A DNA stretch of 6,856 nucleotides, taken from contig JAEHCY010000456.1 in assembly GCA_016880695.1 (NCBI GenBank), positions 1 to 6,856 of the forward strand. Reading direction: 5' to 3'. Shown here piece after piece: positions 1-4,532 of this stretch (within the stretch, counting starts at the first letter, position 1; each line of letters starts with the position of its first letter). Both the position numbers and the translations under genes were made by a program. This stretch comes from Chromatiaceae bacterium. GTDB taxonomy: Bacteria; Pseudomonadota; Gammaproteobacteria; Chromatiales; Chromatiaceae. The notes under the pieces are model-generated. The model worked only from the letters and a program-made list of their open reading frames with translations, made no database searches and was not told the origin of the DNA.

Positions 1-98
1 AAGGCAATATCCGCACCACGGAGCTGGGGCGTCGATTCCTCAACGACCTCCTGGCGATGTTCGTGCCTGAGCCGACAGAAGAGCGGCACCTGACGTAG
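1..98 (+). CDS. hemW: 3' end of a HemW-like radical SAM heme chaperone (partial)
   Basis: An open frame enters from the left edge (first full codon at base 3) and ends at TAG 96-98, giving 31 residues. The peptide reads GNIRTTELGRRFLNDLLAMF and then a short polar tail. The pattern 'T..G..FLN.LL..F' is typical of the extreme C-terminus of HemW (YggW), formerly annotated as an oxygen-independent coproporphyrinogen III oxidase-like protein. HemW is a cytoplasmic radical SAM family protein that binds heme and passes it to respiratory enzymes. The SAM-binding CxxxCxxC motif lies outside the window, so the call rests only on the C-terminal pattern recalled from the family. HemN-type coproporphyrinogen dehydrogenase is the main alternative. 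No clear terminator follows the stop. Confidence 0.55.
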   Translation, partial: GNIRTTELGRRFLNDLLAMFVPEPTEERHLT

Positions 99-394
99 TT
101 ATCCCCGCGGCGGCCGATTTGTCCTGGCTTGGCTGCTGAAACAGGTCACTGTTGAAACCCCTGCGGCCCTCGATACGCCTTGCTGAGTAAGGCTAATCGG
201 GCCGAACGGAGATCTCACCCGCTCGGTTTACCGCCGCTCGCCCAGAATCGGCCGCAAACTGGCCATATCGAGGGACAGGTAACCGGCACAACCGCCAAGA
301 ACAGGAGGATGAAGTTGAAACAACCAGAGGTCCTCTGTATCCTTGGTCGTTTTCCGCCAGCAGGCTCCCGGAACAGAGCACACTAGGTGTCCGC
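99..394. other. Non-coding region between hemW-like gene and rpmE
   Basis: This stretch of 296 bases has no convincing gene. The short open frames in it have no ribosome binding site and no family resemblance. A weak 5-bp inverted repeat (AACAG/CTGTT, loop GTCA) lies at 140-153. The only supported element is the promoter-like sequence at 315-343 with a palindrome in its spacer. Many bacteria have L31 mRNA leaders that bind the protein and autoregulate it. The roughly 45-nt leader inferred here (about 350-394) could contain such an element: GCTC/GAGC can pair around the loop CCGGAACA. I cannot match it to a known L31 leader by eye. Confidence 0.5.
315..343 (+). promoter_or_regulatory. Candidate sigma70 promoter for rpmE
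   Basis: TTGAAA at 315-320 (5 of 6 matches to TTGACA) is followed after exactly 17 bases by TATCCT at 338-343 (4 of 6 to TATAAT). Transcription would start near 350 and leave a leader of about 45 nt before rpmE. The spacer contains a perfect 13-base palindrome, CAGAGG-T-CCTCTG, at 325-337, which could be an operator. The call is consensus matching by eye. No other spacing in 99-394 gave a comparable match. Confidence 0.4.
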
Positions 395-595
395 ATGAAA
401 GAAGGCATTCATCCGAAGTATTCCGAGATCAAGGTCGTTTGCAGTTGCGGCAACGAGTTCCAGACCCGCTCCACGCTTGGGCGCGATCTGCATGTGGAGG
501 TCTGCTCCGTCTGCCACCCCTTCTTCACCGGTAAGCAGAAGATCATGGATACGGCGGGTCGGGTGGATAAGTTCCGCCGCAAGTACGCCCGCTAG
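395..595 (+). CDS. rpmE: Ribosomal protein L31 (bL31), zinc-binding form
   Basis: This encodes 66 aa, the usual size of bL31, a late-assembling protein of the large ribosomal subunit that helps bridge the two subunits. The sequence shows the hallmarks of the family: an N-terminal M-K-x-x-I-H-P-K-Y, the [20 protein letters not shown] core (residues 26-45), and a basic C-terminal tail. Cysteines at 16, 18, 37 and 40 (CxC plus CxxC) are all present. This is therefore the C+ zinc-binding form rather than the zinc-independent paralogue induced by Zur under zinc starvation. The ATG at 395 is preceded by AGGTG at 385-389, a 5-nt spacing that is short but workable. It appears to be monocistronic, with its own candidate promoter, and converges on the - strand gene downstream. 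In Pseudomonas, rpmE also lies a few genes upstream of pilM. Confidence 0.96.
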   Translation: MKEGIHPKYSEIKVVCSCGNEFQTRSTLGRDLHVEVCSVCHPFFTGKQKIMDTAGRVDKFRRKYAR

Positions 596-613
596 TCCCC
601 TGACCTCCCTAGG

Positions 614-636
614 CACGGCGTGGTCTGCACGCCGTG
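614..636 (+). terminator. Strong hairpin 3' of rpmE, possible terminator
   Basis: CACGGCGTG at 614-622 and CACGCCGTG at 628-636 form a perfect 9-bp GC-rich stem around the 5-nt loop GTCTG, 18 bases after the rpmE stop. The position suits termination or 3'-end protection of the rpmE mRNA. No U-run follows (the next bases are TACCCGG), so it is not a textbook intrinsic terminator. It may act with Rho or only protect the 3' end. Confidence 0.45.
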
Positions 637-685
637 TACCCGGTGCCGCGCCCAAATAGGATCTAGCCCTGCGGTCAGCACGAAT

Positions 686-705
686 CCCGACCTTCGAAGG
701 TTGGG
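686..705. terminator. Second hairpin in the convergent gap, possible bidirectional terminator
   Basis: CCCGACCT at 686-693 pairs with AGGTTGGG at 698-705 through 8 base pairs (one G-U on the + strand) around the loop TCGA. It lies between the 3' ends of rpmE and the convergent - strand gene, 60 bases beyond that gene's stop. Neither strand has a clear T-run after the stem, so the terminator role is inferred from position and stem strength only. Confidence 0.3.
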
Positions 706-764
706 TACCCGCCGAGAGTCCCGGCCGCCAGAACCAGCGACCCCCCGACCAAGAGTGCCCGAGT

Positions 765-1379
765 CTATCCGCCCGTCGCCAGCAGGGTAAGGAGTGTCCG
801 GACCTCCGCCGCGTCTAGGCCCCGCTCGGGATGCTCGCTCACCGGATCAATCGGTGGGTTGTGCATCGCCAACCGCGGCAAAATCACCAGCTCGAGCGGC
901 ACCCCGTTGACCATAAAGCTGACCACCGGGTGCGCCCTGCGCTCGCCATCGCCATAGGGGAACAGCCGGTCCCGCTGGCGCCAGGGCACGGCCCGGTCGA
1001 TCAGCTCCATGACCACATCTTCGGCGCTATCGGCAAACAACCAGATTCGCGCACCGGTATTGAGATCAGCCGTCCCCCGTTGAGCAGGCCCCACCAGACG
1101 AGGCCGAAAGCGCGCCAGTGCCTCCATGGCGGCCAGGGCCTCTTGGCGGACCTTGGAAAGTTCCCGCGCCTGCCCCTGGGGCCGGAACAGGCGCTGGTGC
1201 TCTCGCAGCGCGGTCTCCACCTCGGCGATCTTCGGCCAAAGCCTGGAGTCCGCCGCACCGCACTGCTCGGCGGCCTTTCTCAGAGCCTGGCGGTGATCGT
1301 AAATCCCTTGCTCGTGCATCAGGCGCGCCGCCTCGTAAACCAACTGCTGGCGAATCGCTTCACGCTTGCGCTGAGACAT
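765..1379 (-). CDS. Conserved hypothetical protein, possible nucleotidyltransferase-like fold
   Basis: This encodes 204 aa of unknown function. I chose the ATG at 1379 (MSQRKREAI...) because GGGAG lies 7 nt upstream on the - strand. An in-frame ATG at 1457 would add 26 residues with a composition unlike the rest. Residues 1-65 are predicted helical and charged (EAARLMHEQGIYDHRQALRK, then an alternating K/E-rich helix). Residues 92-170 look like a mixed alpha/beta domain: RPRLVGPAQRGTADLNTGAR, then IWLFADSAEDVVMELIDRAV, then a segment ending VSFMVNGVPLELVILP. From memory, similar conserved hypothetical proteins occur in beta- and gammaproteobacteria and are sometimes labelled nucleotidyltransferase. 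A canonical GS-x-DxD catalytic motif is not evident, so I do not assign activity. No signal peptide or membrane segment is visible, so it is probably cytoplasmic. It converges on rpmE and diverges from pilM. The overlapping + strand frames have shadow-like composition. Confidence 0.75.
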   Translation of the reverse strand: MSQRKREAIRQQLVYEAARLMHEQGIYDHRQALRKAAEQCGAADSRLWPKIAEVETALREHQRLFRPQGQARELSKVRQEALAAMEALARFRPRLVGPAQRGTADLNTGARIWLFADSAEDVVMELIDRAVPWRQRDRLFPYGDGERRAHPVVSFMVNGVPLELVILPRLAMHNPPIDPVSEHPERGLDAAEVRTLLTLLATGG

Positions 1380-1486
1380 GGACAAACTCCCAAGGCACCC
1401 CCCGCGATTTAGACACCGGCACGGTCGAAGATGGTTATGGCTATGGCTCGATTTCAACGGACGAAAACGTTATCGTAAGTGATAGA

Positions 1487-1604
1487 GGCGACGGGGATAA
1501 TGTCGCCGGAACCTTAACTCCGGGGAAACGCAGGGGGTGCGGTTTTACCTCCCCTGCCGGCGTTAACCACCACCAGAGTAACGATCTCTGCAAAAAGCCT
1601 TTGC
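1487..1604. repeat. Cluster of consecutive inverted repeats upstream of pilM
   Basis: Five adjacent inverted repeats follow one another. They are GGCGAC/GTCGCC at 1487-1492 and 1502-1507; CCGGA/TCCGG at 1506-1510 and 1519-1523; GCAGGGG/CCCCTGC at 1530-1536 and 1551-1557, with an inner GGT/ACC pair around TTT; CAGAG/CTCTG at 1574-1578 and 1586-1590; and GCAAA/TTTGC at 1590-1594 and 1600-1604. The third is the strongest. The others are short enough that some may be chance in GC-rich DNA. They sit upstream of the pilM promoter, so they could be protein-binding sites, a small RNA, or part of the 5' leader of the - strand gene. Confidence 0.4.
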
Positions 1605-1628
1605 TATGCGAGTGTTGCGACCTACAAT
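1601..1628 (+). promoter_or_regulatory. Candidate sigma70 promoter of pilMNOPQ
   Basis: TTGCTA at 1601-1606 (4 of 6 to TTGACA) and TACAAT at 1623-1628 (5 of 6 to TATAAT) are separated by 16 bases. Transcription would start near 1635, leaving a leader of about 53 nt to the pilM ATG. This is the best promoter match in the divergent region. I saw no sigma54 -24/-12 element of the kind that drives pilA in many gammaproteobacteria. The -35 box overlaps the right arm of the GCAAA/TTTGC inverted repeat. Confidence 0.5.
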
Positions 1629-1633
1629 GAACC

Positions 1634-1656
1634 CGCAACATCATTCGATGTTCGCG
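1634..1656 (+). promoter_or_regulatory. Hairpin or operator at the predicted pilM transcript start
   Basis: CGCAACATC at 1634-1642 pairs with GATGTTCGCG at 1647-1656 as 9 base pairs around the loop ATTC, with C1653 bulged. The inner palindrome AACATC-N4-GATGTT is perfect. Because it lies at the predicted +1, it could be a 5'-stabilising hairpin in the mRNA or a dimeric repressor site overlapping the start. The sequence alone does not decide. Confidence 0.4.
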
Positions 1657-1687
1657 GCAGAACAAACCTCCAAGGGGTTGCTCGCGC

Positions 1688-2764
1688 ATGTTCGGCCTCG
1701 GTAACAAAAAGCCGCCTCTCGCCGGCTTGGACATCAGCTCGAGCGCGGTCAAGCTGCTGGAGCTGTCACAGCCCAAGGGTCCGGTCGAACGCTCCTTTCG
1801 CGTGGAGAGCTCTGCTGCTGAGCCCCTGCCCAAGGGATCGGTGGTGGAGAGAAAGATCACCGACATCGAGGCGGTCGGAGAAACCATCAAACGGGTCGTC
1901 AAGCGATCGGGAACCAAAGCACGCCGGGTGGCAATCGCGGTCTCCGGCTCATCGGTAATCACCAAGGTGATCTCGCTACCCGCATCCCTCTCGGATCGGG
2001 AGATGGAAGAGCAGATCAACCTTGAAGCTGATCAGTATATTCCCTACGCCCTGGAAGACGTCAACCTAGACTTCACCGTGCTCGGACCCTCCCCGAAAGG
2101 GGCCGACTTGGTGGACGTCCTGCTCGCGGGCTCGCGGCGGGAGAACCTGGCTGACCGCCTCGCCGCGCTGCACATCGCCGGGCTGACCGCCGCCGTGATC
2201 GACGTGGAGGGCTATGCGCTCAGTAACGCTTGCGAGGCATTCATCGCCGGCATCTCTTCGATGACGCGACGGGAGCAGGCAATCGCGGTGGCCGACATCG
2301 GGGCCAACGCTATCGCCGTGCATGTGCTCGACGAGGGCCGCGTGATCTACACCCGAGAGCAAAACCTCGGCGGCAGTGAGTTGACCGCGGAGATCGCCCG
2401 CCGATTCCAACTGAGTCCCGAGGAGGCGGGGTCGCGCAAGCGCCACGGCGGCCTCCCCGCGAGCTACGAGACCGATGTGCTCGCGCCTTTCATGGACGCC
2501 ATCGCCCAGCAGATCAGCCGCGCACTTCAGTTCTTCTACTCGGCCAGCGCCCAGAAAGAGATCGGGCTCATTATCCTGGCCGGCGGCAACGCCAATCTTC
2601 CGGGCATCGACGCGGTCATCAAGGAGAAAAACAACGCCGAGACCCTCGTTGCCCAGCCCTTCGCGGGCATGTCGTTCTCCTCCCGCGTCGATAGCAAGAC
2701 GTTACTCGCCGAGGGTCCGGCGATGTTGGTAGCGGCCGGACTCGCACTGAGAGGTTTTGACTGA
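1688..2764 (+). CDS. pilM: Type IV pilus inner-membrane platform protein PilM (actin-like)
   Basis: This encodes 358 aa, a normal PilM length. PilM is a cytoplasmic FtsA/actin-like ATP-binding protein that docks on the N-terminal tail of PilN and links the alignment complex to the pilus motor. Actin-fold signatures are visible: the first phosphate loop AGLDISSSAVKLLEL (12-26), the second AVADIGANAIAVHVL (200-214) and the adenosine-side motif LIILAGGNANLPGID (294-308). IDVEGYALSNA (171-181) lies in the linker between subdomains. There is no signal peptide or membrane segment. The ATG at 1688 has AAGGGG at 1672-1677, 10 nt upstream, and the N-terminus MFGLGNKK is the usual PilM start. It is the first gene of the operon, and pilN follows after 2 nt. 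Nothing is truncated or missing. Confidence 0.97.
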   Translation: MFGLGNKKPPLAGLDISSSAVKLLELSQPKGPVERSFRVESSAAEPLPKGSVVERKITDIEAVGETIKRVVKRSGTKARRVAIAVSGSSVITKVISLPASLSDREMEEQINLEADQYIPYALEDVNLDFTVLGPSPKGADLVDVLLAGSRRENLADRLAALHIAGLTAAVIDVEGYALSNACEAFIAGISSMTRREQAIAVADIGANAIAVHVLDEGRVIYTREQNLGGSELTAEIARRFQLSPEEAGSRKRHGGLPASYETDVLAPFMDAIAQQISRALQFFYSASAQKEIGLIILAGGNANLPGIDAVIKEKNNAETLVAQPFAGMSFSSRVDSKTLLAEGPAMLVAAGLALRGFD

Positions 2765-2766
2765 CC

Positions 2767-3366
2767 GTGATCCGCATCAACCTGCTACCTTGGCGAGAAG
2801 CAGCCCGTGCCCGTGCTAAGCGAAACCTCGGCGTCGGCGCTGTGGCGGCAGTGGCAATCACCGCGTTGATCGGCCTCGGGGTACATACCCTCATCGGCGA
2901 GCGCATTGCCTATCAGGGTTCGCGCAACGAGCTGTTGACGGGAGAGATCCGCCAATTGGATAAACAGCTCCAGGAAATCAAAGACCTGGAAAATACCAAA
3001 GCACGCATGATCGCGCGCATGACGATCATCCAGCAGCTCCAGGCGAGCCGACCGGCGGCGGTCCATCTCCTCGATGAGATCGTCACCAGCCTGCCCGATG
3101 GGGTCTTCTTGACGGGCATGCAGCAGGGAGGAAGCGCAGTCACCCTCAAGGGTCGGGCGCAATCAAACGCCCGCGTCTCGGGGCTGATGCGCAATATCGA
3201 GGGTGCCAGTTGGATTGGCAACCCCACCCTCGCCGTCGTTGAGAACAAAGAACGCACCGGCACCGGCCTCAATCATTTCCAAGTGAACCTGCATCAACAG
3301 ACCCCCAAACAGGCCGATACCGGGCAGAGCATCACCCCAGAAAAAGGAGGGCGGTCTCCCAACTGA
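2767..3366 (+). CDS. pilN: Type IV pilus alignment protein PilN
   Basis: This encodes 199 aa starting at GTG. PilN is a bitopic inner-membrane protein that forms heterodimers with PilO and holds PilM through its cytoplasmic N-terminus. The diagnostic MIRINLLPWR motif occupies residues 1-10 and inserts into the PilM groove. A basic stretch (11-19) precedes one membrane segment at about 20-44. A periplasmic coiled coil follows at about 50-90 (EIRQLDKQLQEIKDLENTKA region), then a ferredoxin-like domain at about 98-175. The last 20 or so residues are polar and probably disordered. The GTG start is forced by the INLLPWR motif. The only ribosome binding site is GAGG at 2751-2754 inside pilM, 12 nt away. 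With just 2 nt after the pilM stop, translation is probably coupled to pilM. Confidence 0.97.
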   Translation: MIRINLLPWREAARARAKRNLGVGAVAAVAITALIGLGVHTLIGERIAYQGSRNELLTGEIRQLDKQLQEIKDLENTKARMIARMTIIQQLQASRPAAVHLLDEIVTSLPDGVFLTGMQQGGSAVTLKGRAQSNARVSGLMRNIEGASWIGNPTLAVVENKERTGTGLNHFQVNLHQQTPKQADTGQSITPEKGGRSPN

Positions 3367-3374
3367 GGAGTCCG

Positions 3375-3390
3375 CGCGACGGGAGCAGGC
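3375..3390 (+). promoter_or_regulatory. Ribosome binding site of pilO, second copy of a 16-base direct repeat
   Basis: CGCGACGGGAGCAGGC includes GGGAG at 3381-3385, 7 nt before the pilO ATG. The same 16 bases occur inside pilM at 2265-2280, where they encode part of T-R-R-E-Q-A and no start codon follows. Confidence 0.6.
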
Positions 3391-3392
3391 CG

Positions 3393-4001
3393 ATGGATCT
3401 TAAAGAGCTGAATGACCTCGATTTCAGCAACATCACGGAATGGCCTGCGCCTGCTACGGGGTTTGCGATCTTTTTGCTCTGCGCAGCCATTGCCGGGGGC
3501 TGGTATTACTTCGACACCAAGGACCAGCTCACCCAGCTTGAGACCGCCGAACAAAAGGAGCAGGAGCTGCGGCTCGACTTCGAGCGCAAGCAAAAAAAGG
3601 CCGCCAGCCTCGGCGAATACAAGCAGCAGCTCGCGGAGATGCGGGAATCCCTCGGCGCCATGATTCGCCAGCTCCCGAACAAGGCAGAGGTGGCTGCGTT
3701 ATTGGTCGACGTGTCCCAGACCGGTTTGGCGGCGGGGCTGGAATTCGAGTTGTTCCAGCCGTTGGGCGAGGCACCCAAGGACTTTTACGCGGAGATGCCC
3801 ATCAAGGTCCGGGTGCGGGGCTCGTATCATCAGTTCGCGGACTTTGTCAGTGGCTTGGCCTCGCTCCCACGCATCGTCACCATCCACGATGTCAACGTCG
3901 CGGGCCGGGACCCCAACCCCGGCGGTAACGATCTGCGCCTTGAGGCAACGGTCAAGACCTACCGTTACCTCGAGGAGAAGGAGGGGGGGGGCGCCCTATG
4001 A
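3393..4001 (+). CDS. pilO: Type IV pilus alignment protein PilO
   Basis: This encodes 202 aa. PilO is the inner-membrane partner of PilN, and the heterodimer carries PilP and couples the cytoplasmic motor to the secretin. The order of elements is typical: a short cytoplasmic tail (1-20), a single membrane helix at about 21-40 (ATGFAIFLLCAAIAGGWYYF), a long charged coiled coil at 42-92, and a periplasmic ferredoxin-like domain at about 97-195 with PIKVRVRGSYHQFADFVSGL (136-155). The ATG at 3393 has GGGAG 7 nt upstream and lies 26 nt after pilN. Two oddities are visible. An in-frame A AAA AAG heptamer lies at 3593-3599, and the last codons run through a 9-G tract that ends the protein as EGGGAL. 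The stop overlaps the pilP start by 4 nt. Confidence 0.96.
   Translation: MDLKELNDLDFSNITEWPAPATGFAIFLLCAAIAGGWYYFDTKDQLTQLETAEQKEQELRLDFERKQKKAASLGEYKQQLAEMRESLGAMIRQLPNKAEVAALLVDVSQTGLAAGLEFELFQPLGEAPKDFYAEMPIKVRVRGSYHQFADFVSGLASLPRIVTIHDVNVAGRDPNPGGNDLRLEATVKTYRYLEEKEGGGAL
3978..3991 (+). promoter_or_regulatory. pilP ribosome binding site merged with a G9 homopolymer
   Basis: A perfect AAGGAGG at 3978-3984 runs into nine consecutive G at 3983-3991. The spacing from AAGGAGG to the pilP ATG at 3998 is 13 nt, longer than ideal. G-rich registers closer to the ATG may also bind the 16S rRNA tail. A change in tract length would alter this spacing and also the pilO reading frame. Confidence 0.6.
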
Positions 4002-4513
4002 CCCGAAGCCTCCTGCCGCCGGTTTTGGGTGCACTACTCCTTGCGGGGTGCACGGGCGATCTGAGTGACCTCCAGAGCTATACGGAGGCCGTCAAGCGCC
4101 GGTCCCCGGCCCCGCTGGAGCCGATCCCGGAGTTCAAGGAAATTGTTCCCTTCGTCTATCAAGGGGGCAATCGCCGCGACCCCTTCGTCCCGGACGCGGA
4201 AACCAAGCCCTTGCCGGCCGCGAGTGCCGGCTCCGGAATCACCCCGGATCCCAGCCGACCCCGGGAGCCCCTGGAGCGGTTCCCCCTCGACGCCATCCGC
4301 ATGGTGGGCACCTTGGAGCAATACAGTATCCGCGCCGCCCTGGTGAAGGCCCCCGACGGCACCCTGCACCGGGTCAGCGTCGGCAACCACCTCGGGCAGA
4401 ACAGCGGAAAAATTATTGCGATCAAGGACAATCGTATCGAGGTAAGCGAGATCGTCGGCGACGGGACGGGTAATTACCGTGAGCGAGCGGGCGCCATCGC
4501 CCTCAGCGACTAG
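3998..4513 (+). CDS. pilP: Type IV pilus assembly lipoprotein PilP
   Basis: This encodes 171 aa. PilP is a lipoprotein that joins the PilN-PilO inner-membrane complex to the N0 region of PilQ. A lipoprotein signal is clear: MTRSLLPPVLGALLLAG followed by Cys18 (lipobox L-L-A-G-C). The residue after the cysteine is Thr rather than Asp, so no classic inner-membrane retention signal is present. Residues 19-60 are an extended linker, the part of the family known to bind PilNO, and it ends in the conserved R-D-P-F at 60-63. A Pro-rich hinge runs to about 92. Residues 94-170 form the family's small beta-sandwich (FPLDAIRMVGTL, then VSVGNHLGQNSGKI, then ending RERAGAIALSD). The ATGA overlap with pilO indicates translational coupling. 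Confidence 0.96.
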   Translation: MTRSLLPPVLGALLLAGCTGDLSDLQSYTEAVKRRSPAPLEPIPEFKEIVPFVYQGGNRRDPFVPDAETKPLPAASAGSGITPDPSRPREPLERFPLDAIRMVGTLEQYSIRAALVKAPDGTLHRVSVGNHLGQNSGKIIAIKDNRIEVSEIVGDGTGNYRERAGAIALSD

Positions 4514-4532
4514 AGCGAAAAAGGATAGCACC

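Larger units (their letters stand above)
1380..1687. other. Divergent intergenic region between the hypothetical gene and pilM
   Basis: These 308 bases separate two divergent starts. No protein-coding frame here has a ribosome binding site or family resemblance. From left to right the region holds the GGGAG ribosome binding site of the - strand gene next to 1380, a run of inverted repeats from 1487 to 1604, the pilM promoter at 1601-1628, a hairpin at the predicted pilM transcript start (1634-1656), and AAGGGG at 1672-1677 as the pilM ribosome binding site. For the - strand gene I see only a weak promoter candidate, read on the - strand as TTATCC, 17 bases, then TACGAT (about 1471-1499). I would not rely on it. 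Confidence 0.6.

Noticed and set aside
140..177. Promoter candidate TTGAAA at 152-157 upstream of rpmE
   Set aside because: The only downstream -10-like sequence (GATACG, 172-177) is at 14-base spacing and a poor match, so the element at 315-343 is preferred.
831..1412. 193-aa open frame on the + strand opposite the hypothetical gene
   Set aside because: Composition rich in His, Gln and Arg with no recognisable motif is typical of an antisense shadow. The - strand frame has a good ribosome binding site and organised helices and strands.
1487..1557. Possible riboswitch (fluoride-type or cyclic di-GMP GEMM-type) upstream of pilM
   Set aside because: GGCGAC...GTCGCC briefly recalled the fluoride motif, but the conserved bases after the first stem do not fit, and the GCAAA/GACGCAAAGCC elements of GEMM are absent on both strands. 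The block is also upstream of the predicted pilM start.
1118..1630. 170-aa open frame on the + strand running into the pilM upstream region
   Set aside because: Pro/Ala/Gly/Arg-rich shadow of the - strand gene that continues by chance through the inverted-repeat region; no ribosome binding site.
1441..2019. 192-aa open frame on the - strand across the pilM start
   Set aside because: It overlaps the conserved N-terminal actin-like motifs of pilM and the pilM promoter, has low-complexity Ser/Thr/Arg content and no support as a gene.
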